From an uncultured Lachnospiraceae bacterium (GTDB taxonomy: Bacteria; Bacillota; Clostridia; Lachnospirales; Lachnospiraceae), in NCBI GenBank assembly GCA_902766365.1, contig CACXDC010000127.1, positions 1 to 41,791 of the forward strand: a DNA stretch of 41,791 bases. Direction: 5' to 3'. This document shows, one piece after another, positions 32,075-38,896 of this stretch. The position numbers and the translations under genes are program-made. Below the pieces are notes generated by a model, which searched no databases, was not told the DNA's origin, and worked only from the letters and a program-made list of their open reading frames with translations. Positions within the stretch are counted from its first letter, which is position 1; every line of letters starts with the position of its first letter.

Positions 32075-32527
32075 ATGAAACTGGTAATTCAGCGTGTAAA
32101 GGAAGCTTCCGTCAGTGTTGATCAGGAAGTAGTTGGTAAAATTGGTCATGGATTTATGGTGTTGCTGGGAGTCAGTCAGACCGATACAGAAGAAATTGCA
32201 GATAAGATGATCCAGAAGCTTTTAAAGCTTCGTATCTTTGAAGATGAAAATGGAAAAACAAACCTGGATATTAAATCAGTTAATGGAGAATTGTTAATTA
32301 TTTCACAATTCACATTATATGCCGATTGCAAGCACGGAAACCGTCCTTCCTTTATCAATGCAGGAAAACCTGACCAGGCAAATGCTTTATATGAGTATTT
32401 CCTGTCACAGTGCAGGAAGGAAATCCCTGTTGTTGAGCACGGTATTTTCGGTGCCCATATGATGGTTTCCCTGATCAATGACGGTCCCTTTACCATAGTG
32501 CTTGATTCAGATGAAATCATCAAATAG
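32075..32527 (+). CDS. dtd: D-aminoacyl-tRNA deacylase Dtd
   Basis: A 150-residue DTD that removes D-amino acids and glycine wrongly attached to tRNA. Seen: [16 protein letters not shown] at the N-terminus, the catalytic [17 protein letters not shown], and the cross-subunit Gly-Pro motif as [11 protein letters not shown] (usually NxGPVT). The length is typical. A GAGGAG site lies upstream. Confidence 0.97.
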   Translation: MKLVIQRVKEASVSVDQEVVGKIGHGFMVLLGVSQTDTEEIADKMIQKLLKLRIFEDENGKTNLDIKSVNGELLIISQFTLYADCKHGNRPSFINAGKPDQANALYEYFLSQCRKEIPVVEHGIFGAHMMVSLINDGPFTIVLDSDEIIK

Positions 32528-32566
32528 TTCCATGAAATCAATATATAATATTGAAAGGCAGCTTAT

Positions 32567-32842
32567 ATGAAGATATTAATTGGCCTGATCGTTGTGTTTC
32601 TGGCGATTGTGTATATCTACACCTTTCTGAAGATCAGAAAGAAAAGGAAAAACAAAACACCGGATGCTGTTCAGAGCTTTCATCAGAAATATGACCACAT
32701 TCTTAATAGATCTGAACCGGATAAGAATCAATCTGAATATAATAACCAGATTACCCGTTACAACAGCGCTGTAGATTATATCACCAGGGAAGATCTGGTT
32801 GATGGCAAAAACCGCTTTACAAACAAACAGCCCGTAAGATAG
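32567..32842 (+). CDS. Small single-pass membrane protein of unknown function
   Basis: A 91-residue protein with one N-terminal membrane helix (~3-21, ILIGLIVVFLAIVYIYTFL), a strongly basic stop-transfer stretch (KIRKKRKNK) and a hydrophilic ~60-residue cytosolic tail (SFHQKYDHILNRSEPDKNQ...). I do not recognise a family. GAAAGG lies upstream of the ATG. It is 39 bp after dtd and probably co-transcribed. Confidence 0.7.
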   Translation: MKILIGLIVVFLAIVYIYTFLKIRKKRKNKTPDAVQSFHQKYDHILNRSEPDKNQSEYNNQITRYNSAVDYITREDLVDGKNRFTNKQPVR

Positions 32843-32868
32843 GTACATTAGGAACAGGATCGGCAATC

Positions 32869-32900
32869 ACTATTCGTTAAACTTGTGTTTTGCGAATAGT
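32869..32900. repeat. 8-bp inverted repeat at the left end of the island
   Basis: ACTATTCG (32869-32876) pairs with CGAATAGT (32893-32900). The right arm lies inside the 21-nt direct repeat; the left arm has no counterpart beside the right-hand copy. Confidence 0.6.
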
Positions 32901-32907
32901 TTTCTGT
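32887..32907. repeat. Left copy of 21-nt direct repeat
   Basis: It begins GTTTTGCGAATAG and is identical over 21 nt to 33738-33758, 851 bp away. Similarity continues for about 38 further nt with one gap (for example CTTTTCTT and TTTCCTTT in both). Confidence 0.9.
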
Positions 32908-33016
32908 ATCTTTCAGAATTCTTTTCTTCGACCAGATTTCCTTTGTTTTTCTTTCTTTTCCAGTTTTCTTTTTCCCTTTCCCTTTTTCCCTTTTTCCGTG
33001 TTTCTTTTTTCTTTGT

Positions 33017-33151
33017 GGCAGGCAGAAAAAACCTGTTGACTTCATGTACCCGTGCACTGAAAAGAAAGCCTTGCCGGGGACAGTGCCTGCCCCCGACAGG
33101 TGCAAGGCTGACCAGTGCACCCCTAAAGTAAACAGCTTTTTTCTGCCTGCC
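33017..33151. repeat. 135-nt nested palindrome (cruciform or structured RNA)
   Basis: Four arm pairs share one centre near 33086. The outer 21-nt arms (33017-33037 with 33131-33151, GGCAGGCAGAAAAAA.../...TTTTTTCTGCCTGCC) have one mismatch. Inside them are GTGCACTG (33052-33059) with CAGTGCAC (33113-33120), GCCTTGC (33068-33074) with GCAAGGC (33102-33108), and CGGGG (33075-33079) with CCCCG (33091-33095). Such order suggests a MITE-like element or a structured RNA. Confidence 0.88.
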
Positions 33152-33331
33152 GGTTGGGCTTTTTTTCTCTGTCTTTTCGTACATTATGAATCAACACTAC
33201 ATATCACCCCCTTAAAAATGGCACTTAAGTGTTGCTATTGTCAAGTATAGGGATCGCGCACCCCCGACAGGAAAGGGATCGTTTCGGACGGGTGCCCCGT
33301 AACCCCATTCCTCAACGCTCCCTTTCTGTGC

Positions 33332-33369
33332 GGGGCAGGCGTGCGCTCACGCTTTCCACGGCCTGCCCC
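33332..33369. repeat. GC-rich inverted repeat
   Basis: GGGGCAGGC (33332-33340) pairs perfectly with GCCTGCCCC (33361-33369) across 20 nt; an inner alternative, GCGTG/CACGC, lies within it. It is in the GC-rich block of the island. Confidence 0.8.
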
Positions 33370-33498
33370 CTCACTACTTCCACAGTCTGCACGGTGCGTT
33401 TTCCCTTTCTGTACGAAAACTATTCCTGCTCCTGCGTCCGTTCGCCTGAAGGCTACCGTCCTTGTCTCGCAGTCGCAAAACACAATATTTCCCGAAAA

Positions 33499-33550
33499 TG
33501 TTGCTATACATGCTGCCGCTTTACTTGCGTACCGCTTTCGCATAGCAACA
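33499..33550. repeat. 9-bp inverted repeat TGTTGCTAT / ATAGCAACA
   Basis: TGTTGCTAT (33499-33507) and ATAGCAACA (33542-33550) form perfect inverted arms. A third copy in the first orientation is at 33230-33238. They could be iteron- or nick-region-like sites of a lost replication or transfer system; this is speculation. Confidence 0.6.
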
Positions 33551-33607
33551 CTGCGCTCGTCCTTGACATTTTCCCCGTCTGCTGCTTTTTTATCCCGATT
33601 TGAGGCG

Positions 33608-33625
33608 TTTAAACACGTTTAAACC
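33608..33625. repeat. Doubled GTTTAAAC palindrome
   Basis: GTTTAAAC-AC-GTTTAAAC: two identical 8-bp palindromes separated by AC, near the right end of the island and just beyond the terminator of the peptidase gene. Confidence 0.8.
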
Positions 33626-33633
33626 GTATCGTA

Positions 33634-33689
33634 ATAAAAAAGACCGTAGCCAAGGATGAAAAATGTCTTCGTCCTCTCTGACGGTCTTT
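33634..33689 (-). terminator. Rho-independent terminator after the peptidase gene
   Basis: On the minus strand, AAAGACCGT (33689-33681) pairs with ACGGTCTTT (33647-33639) and a T-run follows (A-run on + at 33636-33641). It lies ~90 nt beyond the peptidase stop. Confidence 0.85.
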
Positions 33690-33737
33690 GAAACCATCCA
33701 CCGGATGCTTTCTTCAGACTTTCGGGAAACACGGCTC

Positions 33738-33758
33738 GTTTTGCGAATAGTTTTCTGT
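33738..33758. repeat. Right copy of 21-nt direct repeat
   Basis: Identical to 32887-32907. The extended repeat runs to about 33795 and so overlaps the last codons of the C39-like peptidase gene (stop at 33782). Confidence 0.9.
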
Positions 33759-33781
33759 GTCTCTTAGGCTCTTTTCTTTGC

Positions 33782-34534
33782 TCAGGTTTCCTTTTGATTG
33801 TCTGGATATGCAATAACAAATGGCTGACGATAAGGGTTTTGCTTTCCGGCACAGGCACCTTCCATCCACATACCAAAGAAGCGGCTGAGTGGAAATGTAT
33901 AATAACCATCCTGAAAATGATCTGTGACGTCATAAGGATCTGCGAAGATCAGGACATCATCATAGGGAATATTTGATCCACAGGTATCGATTCCTATGAT
34001 AACCTGCCAGTGGCCGGACCAGTCTACCCAATCTACCATAATCGGAATTCCATGGTCTATATACTGGATCACTGAACGTTCAAAGTCTTCTACGGAATTA
34101 AATTTTAAATTTGTTTCTGCATGATATTCTACATGCCAGCCGATCACATCAAAGAAATCTGCTATGTTTTCTACTGTTGTGCCGGTACCAGGTTTGCTTT
34201 CTACAAGCTGGCCAACCAGCTTTTCATGATACTTTCTGGCATGATACCAGTTTAAAACCATCAGTGCACAGGCTGCTCCGCAGGTATACTCTGTTGTCTG
34301 CTGATAAGTCTCAAAATGAGTCAGAATATGCAAAGTATTATCGCTTTTCATATTATAAAAGTCATTAAATTTATAATATCTTGAATCCGGATGATTTGTT
34401 CTTCCCTGAAAAGCAGATGCCCCCTCTTTTAACAGATAAGGAGTATATGTATCCGGGTATTGTATGGCATGCGTTTCTGGAAATTCTGGCTTTGTATTGG
34501 TATTGGCTGTGTTTTTTTCTTTTTGATCACTCAT
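33782..34534 (-). CDS. Cytosolic C39-like (papain-clan) cysteine peptidase
   Basis: A 250-residue protein with C39/papain-like signatures: Gln and catalytic Cys in YQQTTEYTCGAACALMVLNW (~residues 77-96), catalytic His in WSGHWQVIIGID (~177), and Asp in LIFADPYDVTDHF. No signal peptide or membrane helix is visible, so it should act inside the cell, unlike bacteriocin-processing C39 domains of ABC exporters; there is no ABC partner nearby. The ATG at 34534 is chosen; a TTG at 34546 would overlap the CDF gene. It starts 5 bp after the stop of the cation transporter, so the two are translationally coupled. The substrate is unknown; clan members include glutathione/phytochelatin-processing enzymes, which would suit the metal-transport context. 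Confidence 0.85.
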   Translation of the reverse strand: MSDQKEKNTANTNTKPEFPETHAIQYPDTYTPYLLKEGASAFQGRTNHPDSRYYKFNDFYNMKSDNTLHILTHFETYQQTTEYTCGAACALMVLNWYHARKYHEKLVGQLVESKPGTGTTVENIADFFDVIGWHVEYHAETNLKFNSVEDFERSVIQYIDHGIPIMVDWVDWSGHWQVIIGIDTCGSNIPYDDVLIFADPYDVTDHFQDGYYTFPLSRFFGMWMEGACAGKQNPYRQPFVIAYPDNQKET

Positions 34535-34538
34535 TTTT

Positions 34539-35420
34539 TCACTCAATAATAAAATTAACTTTACTGTTCTTTATTGTTTTTGACAGATCCTCTTTCATAC
34601 AGGAAAGAAGCTTTTCAATATCTTCATATGTTTTTTCAGGAGCAAACCTGATACAGATGTCAATGCAGGCTGTCTGTCCGACATGGTGGGATCTCACACC
34701 ATGAAATTCACTGTATTCCTCGTGGTATTTTGTCAATACCTGGAGTATTTTAAGCTGATCTTCTTCTGGTAATGTAACATCCATAAGTTCTTCAATGGAT
34801 TCTCTTACTCTTTTTATATTACCTGTCATTAATACAACTGCGATCAGAATACCAAAGATCGGAGACAGATACCATGACAAAGGGTGATTTCTTGTTACCC
34901 ATACAATCAAAAGTGCCATAAACGATGCCAGATCAAAAATCAGGTCACCAAGATAGGCCATATACTCGCCATCTGTCACGCCGCTTTCATGCTCTTTTCT
35001 GATGGTTTTCTGCTTACTGAAAAACAGAAAATTGACCACAATATCTATCAGCTTCAATAATAATACATATCCGATCAAACCACTTGGCTGTTTAATATGA
35101 AATAGCTGGTGGATTGATACGATCAGAAACATCAGAAAACCTACTGCTCCTACTGACTCACTGATCAGAGCTGTGATCGCTTCAACCTTTCCTATCCCAT
35201 AATTATATTCATACCGCAGATTTTTCGTCAATTTTCTTGACATCAGCGCAACGCAGCCTGTGCTGATGAGATTTCCCAATGATTCAACAAAGTCCATCCA
35301 TACGATAATAGATCTTGAAAACACGGCTGACAAAGCAATTGTTATAAATTCCGGTACTTCAACAGCAAATTTCAGAGTAGATATCTGCAGCTGTTTTTTG
35401 TAGATTTTACGCTCATTCAT
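34539..35420 (-). CDS. Cation diffusion facilitator (CDF) transporter
   Basis: A 293-residue CDF family efflux protein with about six membrane helices and a C-terminal cytosolic ferredoxin-like domain (~210-293). Family landmarks are YEYNYGIGKVEAI after helix 2 and a helix-5 DxxxD in YLGDLIFDLASF. The helix-2 metal residues, D-S-x-x-D in YiiP, read E-S-L-G-N here (DFVESLGN), so the usual D/D/H/D transport site becomes approximately E/N/D/D. The transported metal is therefore uncertain. The start has only a weak ribosome binding site. A hairpin lies in the 80-bp gap after the kinase-like gene. It is followed immediately by the C39-like peptidase. Confidence 0.88.
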   Translation of the reverse strand: MNERKIYKKQLQISTLKFAVEVPEFITIALSAVFSRSIIVWMDFVESLGNLISTGCVALMSRKLTKNLRYEYNYGIGKVEAITALISESVGAVGFLMFLIVSIHQLFHIKQPSGLIGYVLLLKLIDIVVNFLFFSKQKTIRKEHESGVTDGEYMAYLGDLIFDLASFMALLIVWVTRNHPLSWYLSPIFGILIAVVLMTGNIKRVRESIEELMDVTLPEEDQLKILQVLTKYHEEYSEFHGVRSHHVGQTACIDICIRFAPEKTYEDIEKLLSCMKEDLSKTIKNSKVNFIIE

Positions 35421-35439
35421 TTTTAGTATTCCAATCCAG

Positions 35440-35482
35440 CAGAAAAGCCATACCGGTTTCTGACGACAGTATGACTTTTCTG
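35440..35482 (-). promoter_or_regulatory. 14-bp hairpin in the kinase-like/CDF intergenic mRNA
   Basis: On the minus (transcribed) strand CAGAAAAGTCATAC (35482-35469) pairs with GTATGGCTTTTCTG (35453-35440) through 13 Watson-Crick pairs and one U-G wobble. No T-run follows, so it is not a standard terminator. It may be an mRNA processing or stability element. Confidence 0.6.
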
Positions 35483-35500
35483 ACTTCTTCTGTATTCAAC

Positions 35501-36127
35501 TTACTGATTCTTAGCTTCAAAGTCTTCAATATATTGAACGAGGAGCTTTACCGTTCCCTCTACGCCAAGGATACTGCTGTTAATGCAGAGATCATAACTG
35601 TCAGCACGTCCCCATTTCTTGGAGGAATAATAATTGTAATAGCTCTGTCTCTGTTTATCCTTTTTAATGCACATATCCTTTGCCTTGGCAGCATCTACAT
35701 TGTATTTACCCATAATTCGCTTGGTTTTGGTCTCTTCATCACCATAGATAAAAATATGGACACAATTCTTCAGATCATTTAATGCATAATCAGCACACCG
35801 TCCAACAATGACACAGGGTCCTTCACTGGCAATCTTCTTAATAGCGTCAAACTGTGCCAGGAACACCTTATGACTGATGGGCATATCTACGAAATGAGAT
35901 GCGTTATAGCCAAAGGAATAAGTATCCATAACCAGATTATAAAGAAAAGAGCTGGTTGGCCGTTCATCATGATTTTCCAGCATTTCCTCACAGAAACCGC
36001 TTTCTTTTGCTGCTCTGCTGAGTAATTCCTTATCATAACATTTAATTCCAAAATACTCTGCAACCTTTTCTCCGATTTCACGTCCGGCAGAGCCAAATTG
36101 TCTTCCGATTGTAACGACTGTGTTCAT
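35501..36127 (-). CDS. Cytidylate kinase-like family protein
   Basis: A 208-residue P-loop protein of the cytidylate-kinase-like family (AAK-type). Seen: MNTVVTIGRQFGSAGREIGE with the P-loop variant GRQFGSAGREI, CYDKELLSRAAKES, and VIVGRCADYAL plus IFIYGDEETKTKRIM in the core. It is not the classical Cmk, which has GPxGAGKS-type residues and a longer NMP-binding part; its substrate is unknown. GGAGGG precedes the ATG. It has its own extended -10 promoter and a palindromic leader. Confidence 0.9.
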   Translation of the reverse strand: MNTVVTIGRQFGSAGREIGEKVAEYFGIKCYDKELLSRAAKESGFCEEMLENHDERPTSSFLYNLVMDTYSFGYNASHFVDMPISHKVFLAQFDAIKKIASEGPCVIVGRCADYALNDLKNCVHIFIYGDEETKTKRIMGKYNVDAAKAKDMCIKKDKQRQSYYNYYSSKKWGRADSYDLCINSSILGVEGTVKLLVQYIEDFEAKNQ

Positions 36128-36178
36128 ACTGAACCCTCCTTTTCTTCACTGCCGGCACGGATATAATAATGCCTGCAG

Positions 36179-36203
36179 ATATGAATGTCTGATCCATTCA
36201 TAT
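36179..36203. repeat. Inverted repeat in the leader of the kinase-like gene
   Basis: ATATGAATG (36179-36187) pairs perfectly with CATTCATAT (36195-36203) across a 7-nt loop. It lies between the putative -10 (36217-36222, minus strand) and the start codon at 36127, and could be an operator or an mRNA hairpin. Confidence 0.6.
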
Positions 36204-36216
36204 ATATGATAATTCT

Positions 36217-36225
36217 ATTATATCA
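36217..36225 (-). promoter_or_regulatory. Extended -10 promoter of the kinase-like gene
   Basis: On the minus strand TGA-TATAAT is an exact extended -10 element (TATAAT at 36222-36217). No good -35 is seen. It lies in the gap downstream of rluD. Confidence 0.65.
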
Positions 36226-36261
36226 AAAATTCGCAAAAAATCCAGTTCATTGTCAGAAAAA

Positions 36262-37182
36262 TCATGTAAGGATTGTGAGTAAATGTTCAAAATATGACGG
36301 AAGCGGCGCATCTGTTTCAATATACTCTCCTGTGGATGGATGGGAAAAGCCAAGTATCTTTGCATGCAGACACTGTCCCTGCAGTTTATACTGCCTTGAA
36401 GGTGTTCCATAGATTTCATCCCCAAGAAGGGGGTGACCGATACTTGCCATATGAACACGGATCTGATGAGTTCTGCCAGTTTCCAGCACGCATTCCACGT
36501 AGGTATATTTCTCGAACTGCTGCAGTACCCGGTAGTGAGTAACAGCATCCTTTCCGCCCTCTCTCACCACTGCCATTTTCTTACGGTCTGTGGGATGACG
36601 TCCAATTCTTGTATGGATCGTTCCCTCAGTTTCCGGCAGTCTGCCGCACACAATGGCATGGTACTTTCTTACAATACTGTGTTCTTTTAACTGCTCAGCA
36701 ATGGAAGCATGGGCGGCATCGTTTTTGCAGGCAATGATACTGCCTGTGGTATCCTTATCGATACGGTGTACGATTCCGGGGCGTAAAACACCGTTAATAC
36801 CACTTAAATTATGACAATGATATAAAAGTGCATTGACCAGTGTACCACTGTAATGTCCGGGAGCCGGATGTACAACCATGCCTTTGGGTTTATTGACTAC
36901 GATAACATCCTCATCTTCATAAAGAACATCCAGAGGAATATTCTCCGGAAGGATATCCGGTGTGATCAGGGGTGGCAGTAATATTCTTACCGCATCTTCA
37001 GTTTTGATCCGGTAATTTGCCTTTACCGGCTGTCCGCCTACGGTCACATGTGATTCCTTTAAAAGCTTTTGCAGATAAGAACGGGAAAGAGAGTCCATAA
37101 GCATGGTCAGATACTTATCGACTCTCTCCCCCTCTGATTCTTCTGAAACAATAAATTCATATTCCTTTAATTCTTCTGCCAT
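36262..37182 (-). CDS. rluD: RluD-type 23S rRNA pseudouridine synthase
   Basis: A 306-residue RluA-superfamily enzyme. An N-terminal S4 domain (about 15-75) is followed by a catalytic domain with VNKPKGMVVHPAPGHYSGTL, HRIDKDTTGSIIACKN holding the catalytic Asp, and GRTHQIRVHMASIGHPLLGDEIYG. In E. coli, RluD modifies the H69 loop of 23S rRNA. It starts 4 bp after the lspA stop, the common lspA-rluD order in Firmicutes. Confidence 0.95.
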   Translation of the reverse strand: MAEELKEYEFIVSEESEGERVDKYLTMLMDSLSRSYLQKLLKESHVTVGGQPVKANYRIKTEDAVRILLPPLITPDILPENIPLDVLYEDEDVIVVNKPKGMVVHPAPGHYSGTLVNALLYHCHNLSGINGVLRPGIVHRIDKDTTGSIIACKNDAAHASIAEQLKEHSIVRKYHAIVCGRLPETEGTIHTRIGRHPTDRKKMAVVREGGKDAVTHYRVLQQFEKYTYVECVLETGRTHQIRVHMASIGHPLLGDEIYGTPSRQYKLQGQCLHAKILGFSHPSTGEYIETDAPLPSYFEHLLTILT

Positions 37183-37186
37183 ATGT

Positions 37187-37726
37187 TTATTTAAGTTCCC
37201 TGAATTTTTTCTGATTAAAGCTTAAAAAATTAAAATCATTGTCTTTATATACAAACAGAACCTGAATGATCAGTATCACAGTGGCAAATGTTACATACAT
37301 ATCTGCCACGTTGAAAATCGGGAAATTAATGAGTACAATATAAATAAAATCTACAACATAGTCAAATCTGAGCCGGTCGATCATATTACCAATAGCGCCG
37401 GCGGCGATCATCGTCAGCAGGATATGCAGCTTTCTGTATTTTCTGTCATCCGGGGTACGGAGCAATACAAATATGATAACGCTTAAAAAGATCACTGCAA
37501 TAAATACGAAAAAGATTTTCTGGTTCTGGAGCATACCAAATGCAGCACCTCTGTTTTCCAGATAGTTAAATTCAAGTACTCCATCGATGATATTAAATGC
37601 TGCCTGATTTTTCAGCTTGATCACGGCCAGGTATTTTGTATAATAATCGATCAGAACAAGTACGACGAGCATGATCAGATCCATACATAACAGTTTTATT
37701 TTCTCTTTGTTCAATGTTTTCTTCAT
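37187..37726 (-). CDS. lspA: Lipoprotein signal peptidase LspA
   Basis: A 179-residue type II signal peptidase with four membrane helices. The catalytic aspartates lie in GNMIDRLRFDYVVDFIY and FNVADMYVT, and the conserved YLENRGAAFGML is present. It cleaves lipoprotein precursors at the lipobox Cys on the outer membrane face. The start overlaps the aroB stop (ATGA). It carries an N-terminal basic stretch and a slightly long C-terminus (YKDNDFNFLSFNQKKFREL). Confidence 0.97.
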   Translation of the reverse strand: MKKTLNKEKIKLLCMDLIMLVVLVLIDYYTKYLAVIKLKNQAAFNIIDGVLEFNYLENRGAAFGMLQNQKIFFVFIAVIFLSVIIFVLLRTPDDRKYRKLHILLTMIAAGAIGNMIDRLRFDYVVDFIYIVLINFPIFNVADMYVTFATVILIIQVLFVYKDNDFNFLSFNQKKFRELK

Positions 37727-38835
37727 TCTGCTGAATTCTCATCCTCCACATAAAGAATTTCTTTTACGGCATTCAGGATATCGTCATCTGTAACATTTCT
37801 GTCAATGACAGCTTTTCCAACCTTCTTAAGAAGTACAAATTTTATACTTCCGTTTTCTGCCTTTTTATCTGATTTTGTCAGAGCGAGAATTTCCGCAGGA
37901 TCAATATCTTCTACTGTGATGGGAAGATTAAATGGCACAAACATGTCCCGGATCTCATAATATTCCTCCATGGAAAGCCATTCATGCTTCCAGGAGATAT
38001 AAGCAGCTGCCACGCAGCCAAGAGCAACACATTCTCCATGTGTCATATTGAAATTCTTTGCTTTCTCAATGGCATGACCGATCGTATGTCCGAAGTTTAA
38101 AAGAGCCCTGTCTCCTTTTTCAGTAGGATCCTTCTCCACTACAAGCTTTTTGATCAGGCAGCTCTTCTGTACCATTTCCAGCATGGTTTCAGGATCTCTT
38201 TCATGGATCTCGTACATTTTGTCAAGAAGCCATTCATAAAAATTGCTGTCCTTGATCAGTCCATGCTTCATCACTTCTGCAAATCCGCCATAAAACTGTC
38301 TGTCGTCCAGTGTACCGAGCACAGATACATTCATATAGACCAGCTTCGGCATATAAAATGCGCCGACCATATTCTTGTATCCTTCAAAATCAACACCTGT
38401 TTTGCCGCCAATACTTGAATCGCACTGTGCCAGCAGGGTTGTGGGAATCTGGATAAAATCCACCCCCCTCAGATAGGTTGATGCTGCGTATCCTGTGATA
38501 TCACCGGTCACACCACCGCCAAGTGCGATCAGCAGATCTTTGCGGTTAAACTTTTCTTCGATCAGGAACCGATAAATATCCCTGACAGTATCCAGTGTTT
38601 TATTTTCTTCCCCCGCTGGAAAAGCATACAGAACTGCTTTCAGGCAGAATGGAGTGATCTTGTCTAAAAGTTCAGTACCATAAAGGGATTCTACATGGGA
38701 ATCCGTAATGATACATACCTTGCGGTCTTTCGAATCCAGTTTCAGAAGTTCATCAGGAAACTCCTCAAAGGAATCTGTGAACAGAATATCGTAGCATGGT
38801 TTTTGGTCATAATTGATCGTCATTCGTTCAGACAT
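37723..38835 (-). CDS. aroB: 3-dehydroquinate synthase AroB
   Basis: A 370-residue NAD- and metal-dependent enzyme forming 3-dehydroquinate in the shikimate pathway. Seen: the NAD-binding loop LIALGGGVTGDITGYAASTY, IPTTLLAQCDSSIGGKTGV, and metal ligands in KHGLIKD and LLNFGHTIGHAIEK. AAAGGAGAA lies upstream of the ATG. It follows a terminator placed after sepF. The link with lspA-rluD is positional only. Confidence 0.97.
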   Translation of the reverse strand: MSERMTINYDQKPCYDILFTDSFEEFPDELLKLDSKDRKVCIITDSHVESLYGTELLDKITPFCLKAVLYAFPAGEENKTLDTVRDIYRFLIEEKFNRKDLLIALGGGVTGDITGYAASTYLRGVDFIQIPTTLLAQCDSSIGGKTGVDFEGYKNMVGAFYMPKLVYMNVSVLGTLDDRQFYGGFAEVMKHGLIKDSNFYEWLLDKMYEIHERDPETMLEMVQKSCLIKKLVVEKDPTEKGDRALLNFGHTIGHAIEKAKNFNMTHGECVALGCVAAAYISWKHEWLSMEEYYEIRDMFVPFNLPITVEDIDPAEILALTKSDKKAENGSIKFVLLKKVGKAVIDRNVTDDDILNAVKEILYVEDENSAE

Positions 38836-38861
38836 CGTTATTCTCCTTTAGTAACAGTAGT

Positions 38862-38892
38862 AAAAAAGCTTCCCGGCATCACCAGGAAGCTT
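38862..38892 (-). terminator. Rho-independent terminator after sepF
   Basis: On the minus strand AAGCTTCC (38892-38885) pairs with GGAAGCTT (38873-38866), with two or three more inner pairs, and a run of six T follows (A-run on +, 38862-38867). It lies between sepF and aroB and leaves almost no room for a separate aroB promoter. Confidence 0.9.
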
Positions 38893-38896
38893 GCTT

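Larger units (their letters stand above)
32843..33781. mobile_element. Gene-poor repeat-rich region, probable mobile-element relic
   Basis: There is no convincing gene in 940 bp. Frames here are low-complexity (Lys/Arg-rich) or read through hairpins. The stretch changes character abruptly: pyrimidine-rich (32930-33010), a nested palindrome (33017-33151), a GC-rich block with inverted repeats (33245-33420), then AT-rich with a terminator. It is flanked by direct copies of a 21-nt sequence (32887-32907 and 33738-33758) within a ~60-nt imperfect repeat. On the minus strand there is an isolated AAGGGGGTG (33213-33205) followed by ATG TAG, like the start of a lost gene. Mobile origin is inference. 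Confidence 0.5.

Noticed and set aside
32870..33184. Lys/Arg-rich 104-codon frame on the minus strand
   Set aside because: It reads straight through the 135-nt palindrome and a low-complexity purine tract; there is no Shine-Dalgarno sequence and no domain. More likely a by-product of the repeat.
33229..33603. Frames on both strands of the GC-rich block (33229-33603 + and 33241-33543 -)
   Set aside because: GC-rich sequence opens frames on both strands; neither has a ribosome binding site, a motif or sensible composition.
32843..33781. CRISPR array in the repeat-rich region
   Set aside because: There are only two copies of the 21-nt repeat, 851 bp apart, without regular spacers.
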